The position numbers and the translations under genes are program-made. From Brassica napus (Eukaryota > Streptophyta > Magnoliopsida > Brassicales > Brassicaceae), in NCBI RefSeq assembly GCF_020379485.1, contig NC_063450.1:28434137-28498136 (forward strand): a stretch of DNA of 64,000 nucleotides, given 5' to 3'. This document shows positions 12,965 through 24,692 of the stretch, piece after piece. The notes under the pieces are model-generated. The model saw only the letters and a list, made by a program, of their open reading frames with translations, searched no databases and was not told the DNA's origin. Each line of letters begins with the position of its first letter. The stretch's first letter is position 1.

Positions 12965-15373
12965 GGTCGGTTGAAAGTTCCTTCTTTTGGCCTTTGTGGT
13001 AGGGAGATAGGATATTGCCGATAGAGAGGAGGAACACGAAGTCACCAGGGCCCAGGTTAGAGTATTGTGTGTTGTAGAGGGTTATGGAACCCTCGAGTTA
13101 ATGTAGCACCGATATACGGTGTTACGAGTAAGATCGAGTCATTGGTAGTTACTATCTTATTATTGTTGTGGTTGTGGTTGTTGATTGCTTTGTTTGCAGG
13201 TTCTGACATTAAGTCCTAAGTCTGGTTTAGGTACCGGATTAGGCTTGATGTGTATTTTGTTAGTGTAGGCCTGACGTTGGCCTGTATGTGTTTGAGGGAT
13301 TGCTTGTGAAGGGTGGTGGATATTGAAGCTATGCGGTATCATTGGTTGGCCGATCATGTTCTTGTTTGATTGTTGGTCGACCGGCTCATGATACTTGTAT
13401 AGTCTAAGTGTCTAACACTACATGAGTACTGAACTCATGCGTATATATGGTTAACTAAGGATTTGTTGTTGACTTGTTTTAAATGCAGGTTCCCGTTACT
13501 TGAAGCTAGATCATGGCAGGAGGCCAAGTCTAACTTAGTAACGGTTTGCTTAGCCTTAGCTTATATTGCATGCTAGGGCTAGATTGATTGTTATTTTGGG
13601 TTGTTTGGGTTAGAGTCTAGTTTGCGGGTAGAGGCCGCCAGCTCACTGAGTAATACTAGATTACTCATCCAACTCCGTTGTCCTTTTTGCAGGTCGCTTT
13701 AGGTAAGGATGATTGGATAGCATGGAGCTGGATGTTAGGACCGCCGGAGTAGATTTCATGCCTTTTGTAAACGGTATTGTGAATTGTGTTATGTTGACTC
13801 GATCTGGCATTAGGCCGGGCCCAGTCTTGAATTATTCAATGTATGAATATTTCTTAAATCAATAAAAGTAATTGTTTTATATGCGCTTCATGAGTACTCT
13901 GATATTTGACTAGTCCGGTCTAACACAACGTTAGGTCGTGGTACGGGTTGAAAAGTCTTAGGCCTCGATCTAACGGAAAATGCTAACTCCAGGTACGGGT
14001 TGCCAAGCCTTGTGCCTTGACGCAGCGGGACGTGTTAGTGGACGAACTGGTCGAGGTCGTGGAGTAAATTTTGTGACTCTGGCCGGATCGTCCCTAACCC
14101 GTCACGTAGCGCTTCCGGACCATGGTGTTGGGTTGGACGGTCAGTCATGTTCTTGTTTGATTGTTGGCTGGCCGGTTGGCCTTTCATCTCCAACCCTTGG
14201 TGTGGGTCGTCCGTCGGTCATGTTCTTTGGTTGATTGTTGGCCGGTGGGTTGACCTATGCCTAGGACGGTTCGGGGGTGTTACAGGCGGTCCTTGAGCGG
14301 GCTTGTCTCTGTGTCTCAGAGGAAGGTATTGGTTCAGGCAATCAGATGAAACAATTTCCAGCCAGCAGTGTGTCCCTTGATCTCTGGTTTTCGGTCTCCC
14401 CATCTGCCTACATTGTTTATGTCCTTTTCACCCGACTCTTAAGTTTCTATCGATCCTTGTTATCCTGTTCGCTCCAAGGCAGAACGGTTCAGGCTCGATT
14501 GTCTTCTTGATTACATGTTTTTAATTTTTTTGCCGTGTAATCAAGCATAGAGGTCTACAGTTTGTTTTAACATCTTGTAAACTTCAAAGTTCATTTTGTA
14601 ATGATATTTACCTTTTAGCAAAAAAAAAAAGAAAAATAAATATATATGTGCGTGAATGTATAAATATGTAATTGTAGAAACAAACAAAAACCTGCCAACC
14701 AGCTTCAATGGTGTCGCGGCTAGGATAAGTGCCACCCATAACCCATATTTGTGCTAGGCTAAATTCTCTTCTCGTTTGTACATGGGGCTTCCACACATTT
14801 ATATCCGCTTGGGCTCCATGAAATTTGCCTTGTGGAGAATTTACGGTCACTATGGCATACTATATGTACATAAACATATATATATATATATAATTACAAA
14901 AGCATATATAATATGTATAAGAAAAAAGGATGAATTTTTTTGTGACAAAAAAAAGAGAAAATTATGGATTTTTAAGAGTATATATCTATATGTATATATC
15001 CATTGCACACACACCTCATTTGTAGTATTACTTGGTGGATTGGTTGGCTTCGGTTGAGGGAGGCTATTGGAATCTTTTCTCCCGTATCTTTCTACTGATT
15101 CAGCTTGTAAAATGTTTTCTCTTCTCGTTCTTATGATCGGAATACTATTTTTTGGACACTTTCCGTTGATTGTCCAGAGGTGCATCACCATACTGTGGTT
15201 TTGGTTCTTTGAAGCTTCTTTGTTCCATCCTTTTGGGTAAGAACTTGGTCTCATCTACAAACATAAAGAGATGACAAACACAAAATGTGATTTAAGTTAC
15301 AACTATTTTGGACAGGTTTATTTAGCGTTACTGATCCAAGTTTGAGTCTAGTTTTATTTATAAAAATATTGCA

Positions 15374-16287
15374 TGAATGTGTAGTTTTATACACATACCT
15401 GTTGGAGAACTACTGGCAATCAGGAACATTGATGTTGACACTCGTTGCAAGCGCTGTCTCTCCTGAATCTATAAATCATCTCTTCATTCACTGTCCATAC
15501 GCAAAAAAGGTGTGGGAAGCCTTACCTGTGTCACCGGAAGTGGATTTGAGCGGAACTCTAGATTTGTCGGAGGTTTGGCTGACTTTATGTGGAAAGAAGT
15601 GTCTCCCCCCTACAAGACTTGCAGCGGGACCGCTGGCTCCATGGGTCATGTGGCAACTTTGGATCTCAAGAAACAGTCTCTGTTTTTCGGACAAGCACAT
15701 AACAGAGGAGGAAACCATTATCAGAGCTCTGAAAATGGCGAAGGAATGGACAGATGCCCAAGAAAAGAAAGCTACGCCGCAACAAAAGAAGTACCTTAGA
15801 GAACCATTCCCACAGAACTGTTCTGTGTTGAGAGCAGACGCTGCTTGGAGAGCTTCATCTCAACAAGCGGGATTTGGATGGACCATCAAAAGACAAGATG
15901 TTGATGTTGCTAGTTTTTCTACAGGTAGCTCGGTGGGATCAGCTCTTACAGCAGAAGCTATGGCAATGAGACAAGCAATTCAAGAGGCTCGAATCTTGGG
16001 ACACAAGCGACTGGTATGTGAGGCGGATTCGCTGCAACTCGTCAAAGCCCTCAGTGGAGGGGAGGTCCCCCTATAAATTTATGGCATTGTGGCCGATATC
16101 TTCGATTCCTTTGTTTACTTTGATGTAATCGCCTTTGGTTGGATTCCTAGAGACCTAAATGCTGATGCAGATGCTCTAGCAAAGCAAGGCCTTGTAGAGG
16201 GTGAAGCCTTAATGGCCATCACCTAACTCTACTTATAATATTAATTAAGCTATGTTTCAAAAAAAAAAAAGAATGTGTAGTTTTATA
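15374..16287 (+). mobile_element. 5'-truncated LINE with 17-bp target duplication
   Basis: GAATGTGTAGTTTTATA occurs at 15374-15390 and 16271-16287. A poly-A run (about 16259-16270) precedes the right copy, so the LINE lies on the plus strand in the neprosin-gene intron between exons 2 and 3. Only the 3' end of the element is present. Confidence 0.9.
15391..16226 (+). pseudogene. LINE ORF2 C-terminus (zf-RVT and RNase H-like domains)
   Basis: The frame begins inside the reverse-transcriptase C-terminal zinc-binding region (ESINHLFIHCPYAKKVWEAL) and continues into a plant LINE-type RNase H domain (LRADAAWRA, GFGW, AEAMAMRQAIQEA, CEADSLQLV). A stop at 16074-16076 interrupts it, then the same frame goes on to WIPRDLNADADALAKQG and a second stop near 16224. 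It is the tail of a much longer ORF2, lost at the 5' end by truncation on insertion, plus one nonsense change. Confidence 0.85.
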
Positions 16288-16697
16288 TTAAATATGATAA
16301 AGTATATAAATGAATCTAAAAATGTATATTGAAATAAAAATAAATAGTATTAAATAAAACTTTTAAACCTGAATGGTGTGTTTTTTGAATAAAGGATTAT
16401 CATAAATTGGATGATTCTTCATATGAACACAATCTATGATATCTCCGTCTGGGCTCTATACAAAAATTACAAGTCATATATAATTATTATAAAATGTAAG
16501 AAAAAGTAGTTGCCTATAAGTTGTGTAAATTCACAAATTGTATTTACCTTGATAGATTTAAGAGCAGGTTTATTTAGTTTTTTCAAAAGTTCGTCTATTT
16601 CAGCATCGCGAGTATCATCATACTCTCTTCCGGTGACCATTACAGCTATGATTAAAATGCTGAACACAGTTAAACCTGCCATCATTCGACTGATCAT

Positions 16698-17383
16698 GAT
16701 TAGAATTTCCAAAATGTTTTGATATTTTTGAAGTGTTCTCAATGGCTCATTGGGGTTATGCACAAGGAAAACGAACAAGTCTTTGAAACTATATTTATTC
16801 TATTTACGAAAGAAAAGCTATTAATTTAAAGCATAATAATAATAATAATAATCAGATCGATTTTGTTATGATTTATTTCACTGCAGACATACAAATGCAA
16901 TTAATATAGCAGTATAAATTTTCCCAGATTTTTTTTTTAAACACAAGTTTTTTTTCCCAGATATTGAAGAAGAAAAATGTTAGCTTATTTATGAAATTTA
17001 GTAAAGATGGAAAAGATATCCTATAATAATATTTTCTTTTAAGAAGTAAATAATTTTCGAATACAAATGAATTTAATTGTCGTTTTAGCTTTTAAAATAT
17101 GTTTTATTATAAGTATCATTTTACATCTTTAAGACAAATATTACATATTTTCCAGTTTTTATCTTTACTTTTAGCTCACTAATTAACAAAATACAATGTA
17201 TTAAATAGAGGTAAAAAGGAAAATTTAATTATATTATTAATTCGTGTAAAAAATCTTAAATGCCACTTATAATAAAACAGAGGAAGTATGTTAGAATGAC
17301 ACATACAAATGAAATTAATGCATCAATATATACTTTTCCGTAGTCTCCTTAGGAAAATCCAAATAAAAATCAAAATTTTGGGA
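16698..17383. other. AT-rich upstream region of the neprosin-type gene
   Basis: Contains the presumed promoter of the minus-strand neprosin-type gene. Only simple AAT repeats and poly-A/T runs are apparent; no TATA box can be picked out with confidence. Confidence 0.4.
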
Positions 17384-18447
17384 TCTACACTATTAAAATA
17401 GAAGTCATGACTTCTTTCATGTCTGATTTTTTTATTTGGACCATCCCTATAAAGTTTATTAAATTTTACGTAACTTCATTATAATATCTTTTAATATCGT
17501 TTTTTTCTTTGAAATACTAATAAATATCTTAAAGAAATGTCTAACAAAATCTTTCAAATATCTTTTAGAATCTTTTTAAAATGTATTGTCAAAATTAGTT
17601 TGTTAAAATTTTAATTATCACAAAGTATAATTAGAAACTAAATTTTAGTTTAGTTTTGATTGTAAGCAAAAATTAATAATTATGTAAAATGCTTCAATAA
17701 TATTTTAATAATAATAATAATAATAATAATAAAATTAAATTGATTTTATTTTCAAAATTAAATTTAAGACATATTTTAAAAGATGCTTTTTCAAAATTAA
17801 ATTTAAGACATATTTTAAAAGATGCTTTAAAAAAATATTCATTTCTATTTCTAATTTAAAAATAAAAATATCTTATCTATTTTGCACCGAAATTATTACT
17901 TATTTCATATGTGATTTTGTTTTTAATTTAGACCACTTAGAAGTCATACCTTTAAATATTTTTACCATTTAATACAATTAATTTACACTTTCTTTCATAG
18001 ATAAAACTTTTGATCTTTATACATATTGTATATATAAGACTGTAGTCTACTCTAATTAACGTCTGTATATTCCTCTCAGTTAAAAACTAATTCGGTTTAT
18101 TATTTAAACAACTATGCTAAATTGGTTTAATTAATCACCATATACCAAATTATCTATTATGTAGGTTCAATTTAATTTAATTTCCACATATATTTCGAAT
18201 TTAAAAATAGAACAAAAATATGTAAATCAGTATTGTTACATAATAATGTTTTCAAAGTAAATTTTGTTACAAAAATACAAAATTTATAAACTCTAGAGTA
18301 ATAATATTATAAGCCACACAAATATTATTATTAAATTAGATAGTATATAGCACCAAATTTTATTAATTTATTGATATCTTTTATTGCATAATCTAAAATA
18401 TTTTAGTATTAAAGAAAACGTGTACGGTCGTGCGGGTTAAGATATAG
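17384..18447 (+). mobile_element. Non-autonomous Helitron (AtREP type)
   Basis: Begins TCTACACTATTAAAATAGAA after an A and ends with a GC-rich GGTCGTGCGGG, then ATATAG before T, the pattern of plant Helitron ends (TC ... CTRR|T, insertion between A and T), although the last bases deviate from CTRR. The same start occurs at 50827, where the two copies share GAAGTCATGACTT and TTTTTTTATTTGGACCATC. About 1.06 kb, AT-rich, no coding potential; it includes an internal duplication near 17755-17825 and an AAT microsatellite at 17705-17735. Confidence 0.7.
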
Positions 18448-19030
18448 TAGTTTTTTTTTTCTAATTGCTTTCATATATTAAATTAAGGAAGAAATACAAA
18501 TACGTGAAAGCAAATAAGTTACAGGAAAACCAAGAAAACAAAATACAATATAAGGAATGTAAAGGGGAGGGGGGACAGATAATTAAAAGAAACAAACCAT
18601 AGATACTAAATGGAGGACCAGAACAAAAGAAGTTACCCATTTAAAAAAGTTACCCATTTTTTTACCACATTTATTTAGCCCTATAGTCTTGTGTCTAACC
18701 ATTTTGAGCACCTTTCTGATGATGGTGTCATGTTGAGTGAATAACTCCAAAATGGAAGCAATTATTCCGTTTTTTTCTACACTTTATCAATGGTATCTTA
18801 CCAAAGCTGCGGAATAGCAACAGTGCCTGCCCTTGGAGTGGGCCCAAGGTGCACATGCACAGGATCATTTTTTTTTGAAAAAAAATTCTTTTATATGTTG
18901 TTGGCTTGCAAGTCACATGGTCTAAACCCCGAGAATTTATGTTTCTCCTCACAACTTCTTAATCATGCTAAGCCTTTCTCCAGAAAAAAAAAACTTCTTA
19001 ATTATGCTACCAAATTTTTGTTACTGCAAA
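18448..19030. other. Spacer between two Helitrons
   Basis: AT-rich with a poly-T run and a G-rich tract near 18560. I see no gene; the short frames are not recognisable. Confidence 0.4.
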
Positions 19031-21516
19031 TCTATATTATTATGATTGAGTTTTTGCTCTCTCCTCAGCGCATTACGTCAGCGTTTTGTGGGTTCCACTT
19101 TTAAAAAGAGTAAAAAAAGTGTCAAACACATGGTTCGAATCCGGGTTATTGAGATATAAACACCATCATTTATACCATCAAACTAAATGATACTTTGTAC
19201 ATTGATGGCCGAAACTAATATATATTTATCAAGGTCGGAAATCCTTGCTTCTTTGGTTTTTTCTGTGGGCCGGGCTACAAGTGTATTATGAGTTTCATTT
19301 TTAAATGAGATTCATCACGTTATATGAAAAAAAACAATTATAGTTTTCCCATATTGTAAACTGTCTTTGTTTAACATGAGTTAGAGTTCTTTTCATCATT
19401 GTCTTAGACAAGTCTGAGTTACAAAGTTGCGGCGTGTGTCTGTTCGTAATCTATTTTTTCACCGGTGAACTCTTCATCTCCCCATCTTAAATCGCTTGAT
19501 CATAAATGTTCCTGATTTATAGTCCTTCTCGAAACCCTATATATATGATTCTCATCTTTGATGAACCCAATTTTCATCCCCACAAAACTCTTTGATTCCT
19601 ATTAGCTTTAACCAGCTTCTAGAAAATGTCTATTTCTGCCTCTCCAGTTCCTCAAATCGGCATCCCCGGCGTCCGTCACTCAACCTTCGAGTCTCTCCGT
19701 CTTGGTCGTAGTAGTCAGAGCATAGCCTCTAACCTCCTCGCTTCTGGGATTCCCTGAATTTCAAGAAAGACAGTGAGTTTATGGGAATCACGGTTCTCTT
19801 CCTTGATGAAAAGGTAAGTTAATATTCGATTTATCACACTTATTTAATATAATTGTTTTTAATTGATTTCCTGATTCTTTATTGAATAATATTATTTGCA
19901 GATTCCGTGATTCATGGGTTTATTCCCGCCGGACGTGCTAATCATTACATGTCATCTTTGAAAGCCGATTGTGAAAATCGATTGTTTTGAGGTTGTTAGG
20001 TGCTCAAGCATGTACAAGATAACTGATCATCCATTCCTCATTCGTTTCATCTCACCAACTATTAATGATGAAGTCATCACGGGTGCTCCTGAGATCAATT
20101 TCCAGTCATCACTAGATTGTTCGACAATTTCCAAGTGATTGCGAACACAAACCTAGAACTCCTAGGTATATTATCATATTGCATCTGAGTTTATATTATG
20201 TTTCGATATCATAACTGATATTTAAACTCGCAGATGTGGTTGGGCAAATCCGTTATGTCCAGGGCTCTCACCTTACCAAAGAAACAACTCGAGTCCTTAT
20301 CCGTCTCCTCGTTGATCCGTAAGAAACAATCAACACACAATTATCTTTATATTATTATTTATATTGTGCTAACATTAATAATCAAAAATATTTCATATTC
20401 TGTGGTCGTCTATTTATCTCCCTTACTTATCAAACTAATTTGACGCAAACCTTTATTTTACACCTTAAAAGAAACCACAACAACCCAAACAATAAAAATA
20501 CCAAAAATTAGAATTCCAAAAAAGACGAATCGTTAATGATTACCTCTCTTTTTTTGTCTAATCTTAGAAGTAAACTTCAAAACAAATATACCAATCCAAT
20601 CATTTCAACTAAAACTCAACGACACATACATCGAGTCAGCTAAACAAATACAAACTACACGGCCAGCTATTTAACAATTTACAAACTTACTTTCGCAACG
20701 AAGAAGACGAAGACGACAACCAAAATCAGTAAAATTACCTAAACAAAAAAACAAAGTAAATTACGAACTCTGATAAATACTGCTAACAATGATTTTTGTT
20801 TACATATTACCCATCAAATAAAAAATAAACAAGCGCATCTACACGAGGAGATACAAGAGAATCCTGACAGACACAAAGGCAACAACAACATCTCCACCTG
20901 CTCCCTACTCTTGTCTTATAAAAATAGCTTACATGCCCAATATCAACATGCCAATGCTATTGTCTTCTTATGAGAAATGCATAAATTCGTTTAAAACCCA
21001 TTAAGGCCCAAATACTCAGAACTGTCACTCATTTTATAGTTATTTCTACAAGTCTTCGTGTATTTGTTTTAAAGGTCCGGTAAGAGCAACAAGTTTAAAA
21101 ATAAAATAAAAACATATAACAAACATAATAAGGATAATAAAAATTATTACTTACACACAACTAAACTGGAGAAAAAATATCTAGAAACAAAAAGTACTCT
21201 CAACAACTTTAATATAATTTATGTACTCTCAATAGTACAAGAAACAAATTAAAAAGACAAACAAACAATAAATCCCAGTGACATAGCAAACAACACCACG
21301 AACTATATCAATTACATTATTAACACAATTTGGTCCTTCATAAATAGAATACAATGCATACATAATTCATCATCACAACTATAACCCTATAACAATTAAA
21401 AAACTTGAAAAACAACTCAAAACGCAAAATTCACAACTACAATAACCTTAGCAAGTATTGAGATGAAACAAGAACTCTATCCACAACTCCGCGCTAACGC
21501 TGAGGCAATGCCCTAG
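19031..21516 (+). mobile_element. Helitron carrying an RPA-like gene
   Basis: TCTATATTATTATGATTGAG at 19031 (after A) fits a Helitron 5' start. At 21490-21516 a possible hairpin (CCGCGCTAACGCTGAGG) is followed by CTAGT, fitting a 3' end. The 2.5-kb interval contains an RPA70-like pseudogene on the plus strand, and plant Helitrons commonly carry such genes. No Rep/helicase frame is present. The ends are inferred from short motifs and have not been aligned to a family. Confidence 0.5.
19626..20319 (+). pseudogene. Replication protein A 70-kDa subunit-like (DUF223/OB-fold), decayed
   Basis: Three exon-like blocks (19626-19813, about 19903-20165, about 20234-20319) encode recognisable pieces of the Brassicaceae RPA70-like family: an N-terminal block with RLGRSSQSIAS and FMGITVLFLDEK, a middle with VIHGFIPAGRANHYMSSLKA and MYKITDHPFLIRFISP, and a third with VVGQIRYVQGSHLTKET. 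They carry at least three frame breaks: TGA at about 19756, a shift near 19965, and a stop near 20136. The family binds single-stranded DNA; this copy cannot. It lies inside the inferred Helitron and was probably carried by it. Confidence 0.75.
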
Positions 21517-21907
21517 TTTTTAAAATTTTCAAGTTTATGAATAAAGTATGTACTTTCAAATTACAAATAAGTATTTGGATAAGTGAAATCCGACCGAATC
21601 CAAAATCAATAACGAGTTCAACCGGATTGCAATGTGTTATTATATCCCAACTGAACCCGAGAAACCTCAATCAAATAATTACCGAACTTTAAGAATTATA
21701 GGGCTAAATTTAAAATTCAACTCGATTGGACACGCAAACAACCTGAACGCCCATGTCTAAGTTTGCTGGTGAAACTTGAGCTCCCGTTTGAAGTCCAAAG
21801 TGTTCATTGAGAAGAAATTAATGATAACCATAGTTTAGATAAGAGTCTTAAAAGCATTCAAAATTGATACTTGATGTCCCATATGAATTTAATATCAAGG
21901 AGTTGAG
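20320..21907. other. A/C-rich Helitron tail and 3' flank of the sugar transporter
   Basis: No gene. 20450-21480 is strikingly poor in G on the plus strand and rich in A and C, unlike its surroundings, as is usual for the 3' part of some plant Helitrons. 21575-21760 has CCGAAC-type words resembling the dispersed repeat at 7855. Confidence 0.5.
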
Positions 21908-24692
21908 CTATGGATTGACCACAGCTTGTATCTGCTCCAATGTCTTCCCTTTGGTTTCAGGCACCACGGCGATGACAAAGACAATGGCCAGCGCATTGAT
22001 CACCGCATATATGACGAAAGTTCCTGCACCATTTTTTTTCTTTCCGTTTTCAAGGATTGCCTGTGGGAAAAGTGAATGATATAATATAGATTACCATAAG
22101 AGCTCCATGACATGAGGAAGTTAAAAGTGTAAGACACAGCCCATGCTCCAAACCAGTTCACCAGCGTCGCCATGCCTCCTGCTACTCCTTTTATATTTAT
22201 TGGAAATATCTGCAAGTTCTTGTTTAATAAGTAAGAAGATAAGATCCTTCTCAAGTAGCTTTCTTGCTACGAATGTGATTTGTATTTACCTCAGACATGA
22301 CGACCCACGGCATTGCTCCCATTCCAGCTGAAAACGATGCTATGTACACCTGCTCTCCTCAGTCCTCACCAATATATAATCTTAACAATCTATTTTGGGT
22401 TGGTGAAATCACTTGAAAGTAAAATTACTTACCATTATACCAACAACAGCCAGGATCGGGACTGCTTTGTGCGCCATGTCATGAACCTTGAGATAGAATG
22501 AGACCGCTGTGATCAAACAGCCTATCACTAACCCTGTTGCAGAAACCTGCCACAAACTCCTTACATGTTAGTTACAGTATTAGTCCTGCCTAACTCTTTT
22601 TTCAAGACTTTTTGTTTTTGTTTTTTACCAGTAGCAATGGCTTTCTTCCAGCTTTGTCAACTATTGGTGCATTAAGCGCAGTGATTACAACCTGGTTGTT
22701 AACAAACCAATAGAGAGACTAAGACCATAATCATTCTATAGCATTGTTTTGTTCTCGTTAGATAAATAAGATGGAACCTGAAGAACAGCATATATTATCA
22801 TCCCAAGTCTTGTGGGGAAACCTGACATAAAAATGGCAGATTAAGATACAAGACTGAAGGTGTATATATAGTATAATTCAAGAAAATCTTAAGTTAAAAG
22901 AACCTGCTTGCTCAAAGATAGAGCTTGTGTAGAAACATATCCCGTTGATTCCTCCAAACTGCTGAAACACCATCAACCCAAATGCTATCTGCTCCAACAA
23001 AGCATGCAAACTGGTCACGTATGCAACGTGACAGGAAAAAAAATTGAAAATTTGATTTGGGTTGGTTATGGTGTTACAAAAACAGAGCGTATGTATCTCC
23101 TCTGAAACAAATCCAGCGCCTTGGCTTTCGGAAGCCTCTCCAGAGTTTCGATATAATCCTGTCAAGGAATGGTAAGAGAGATATGTTTTCTTGATTCACA
23201 AGAAAACTAATGCAAGTTTCAAAATACCTGAATCTCAGCTGCCTCTTCCGATATATTAGCTTTCTTCCCACGGAGCTTCCTCAGTGCAGCTTCAAACTCT
23301 GTATCACGCCCCATCTTTGCCTACAAGCACATGTAGCATCCATTAAATTACCAAGAAAGTGATACATGAGCTTCCATGGTTGTGCTGTTCTCTGATCTTA
23401 CCAGCCATCTTGGGGACTCAGGGATACAAAAGAGGCCAAGAATGGAGACAGCACATGGGATGAGTCCTGAAGCCAAGGTATAATTTTCAGATAAATAAAT
23501 TTATTTCGACTTAAAATGGACTACTCTTTAGAGTGTACATAGATTCCTAAACCTATTAGTGCTAAGACTCTCCATGTAACCATTGTGCCTATGATGAAGG
23601 AAACTGACACTCCAGTGCAGATCAGAATCTGTGGCACAAGAGGTAAGCATCCATTTCAGAATACGCTAACACAAAATTAGGGAGACAATGAGATACTTAC
23701 CTGATTTAGTGTGGTTAGAGCTCCTCGGAATGTTTTAGGTGCAATTTCTGCTATAAAGATTGGTACCTACCATCAACATAAATCATTCACAGAGAGTGCT
23801 ACTTTGTATACATTAGATTATGAGATATTGAATTAAATCTATGAGCTCACCACATAGGAGAATGCTCCCATTCCATAACCCGTTGCCAGTCTTCCAAGAT
23901 CCAGAGCCACTACTCCCTTTTATAAGGACACCATTTAACGCAAAGAGAGAGAGAGATACATTATGCAAAGATTTATTTAATACCAACGTATTCATTTTGG
24001 TTTAGGATCTTGACTTAGAACCTTGGCAAAGAAGATTGCTAGCCAGCCGACGACACAAAACGCAGAAGAAACTCTCATCGCCTGAATACAAAAGAAAATC
24101 CACAAGTAGTAAGTAGTAGTCTCACTAAGCCAACTCAGATGGAAACTTTCAAAAAAAGTTTTTGCCTGACCCCTTTTCTTCCAACTAAATCAGCTATAGG
24201 CCCACTTGTGATAGCACCAATCATTGCACCAAAAGTCAGTAAAGAACCAAAGAGTGAAAACTGCAAAATTTGAGGTAATGGTTAAGCAAAACTTCAACAA
24301 TGGCAATGGATTATTCAGTTAAGAAGATTATGTATAACCTCAGCTATAGTCAGAGAAAGATCATTCCTAATTGCAGCCTGAGCAGGTGAGGAGTATCCAG
24401 CCTGCATCAAACATTTTTCAGTATCACAGAGTCACTCTTTGTTAGAAACAAAATCAATTGCCTAATTTTCGATTTAAAAAAAAAAAATCAATGGCCTAAC
24501 AAAGCTGGTGATGACTTTCCATGGATATGTAAATTCACTTACACAAGAACCAAACGCAAAAGAACCACAAACTGCAACAAAGGTGCTAAGATAAACCATC
24601 CACGTCTGCTCCGGTTTTGATTCAGCCATATCCTTGTCCACCAATGGTTCCCTGACTTCTCTGCTGCCATCACTTGCGCTTGACATCTTCAT
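21908..24692 (-). CDS. ERDL7: ERD6-like monosaccharide transporter (MFS), close to At2g48020
   Basis: Seventeen exons with GT-AG borders join in frame (first 24692-24543, last 22023-21908) to about 468 residues, the length expected for ERD6-like sugar transporters. ATG at 24692 and 24686 are both possible (MKMSS / MSS). Visible family features: N-terminal LVDKD region before TM1 ([16 protein letters not shown]), [11 protein letters not shown] loop, [21 protein letters not shown] signature after TM6, central cytosolic loop, [17 protein letters not shown] in TM7, [10 protein letters not shown], and the [12 protein letters not shown] end. Membrane protein with 12 helices; ERD6-like proteins mostly act at the tonoplast, moving hexoses by facilitation or proton coupling. 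I see no defect, so it should be functional. The assignment to the At2g48020 orthologue (ERDL7) rests on remembered sequence similarity. Confidence 0.92.

Larger units (their letters stand above)
10753..14284 (+). mobile_element. Long LTR of a Ty3/gypsy-type retrotransposon (solo LTR or LTR-like non-autonomous element)
   Basis: Starts TGTAGAAACCCG and ends GGGGGTGTTACA, i.e. TG...CA with imperfect terminal inverted repeats, and is flanked by a perfect 5-bp duplication GGCGG (10748-10752 and 14285-14289). Removing it joins the two halves of the surrounding LINE. About 3.5 kb, with no gag-pol frames. Inside are a 35-base A run (10767-10800), a repeat array at 11420-11740, a TATA box at 11759, a polyadenylation-like AATAAA at 13861, and paired segments: GCAGGTTCCCGTTA at about 12510 and 13487, and a TCATGTTCTTGTTTGATTG word near 13353 and 14146. 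The length is large for one LTR, so it could also be a very short non-autonomous element. Confidence 0.7.
9942..14630 (+). mobile_element. LINE-derived insertion in a neprosin-gene intron, itself interrupted by an LTR
   Basis: The 17-mer GAAAAATAAATATATAT is present at 9925-9941 and at 14631-14647, and a poly-A run (about 14620-14630) precedes the right copy, so this is a plus-strand non-LTR insertion. Without the LTR nested at 10753-14284 it is only about 1.15 kb: a GC-rich 5' leader (9942-10752) and a LINE-type 3' UTR (14290-14619). No reverse transcriptase frame is present, so it is another internal-deletion or non-autonomous copy. Reading frames at 9942-10305 are in the leader and match no protein I know. 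Confidence 0.8.
9103..16697 (-). pseudogene. Neprosin-domain (DUF239/DUF4409) protein gene, transposon-split and probably broken
   Basis: A minus-strand gene in seven exons: 16697-16548 (Met, hydrophobic signal-like segment with LTVFSILIIAVMV), 16455-16369, 15254-15015, 14859-14692, 9901-9848, 9730 to about 9553, and 9480-9103 (stop). The first three give the propeptide-like half (HPIYDNP, RPSSYPKGW); the others the neprosin half (AQIWVMGG, CYDLRCPGF, DPRTGNWW, WGGEI, FYYGGPGQN, final CxK). The family is secreted; some members are prolyl-type peptidases, but activity here is unknown. The intron between exons 4 and 5 is swollen to 4.8 kb by a LINE carrying an LTR, and the intron between exons 2 and 3 holds another LINE. 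Exon 6 runs into a stop near 9572; a 2-bp shift would restore family-like residues, and the expected donor after them reads AT, not GT. I infer a recent pseudogene. Confidence 0.8.

Noticed and set aside
19130..19145. GGTTCGAATCC, a perfect pol III B box
   Set aside because: No A box or tRNA cloverleaf upstream; probably chance within the Helitron.
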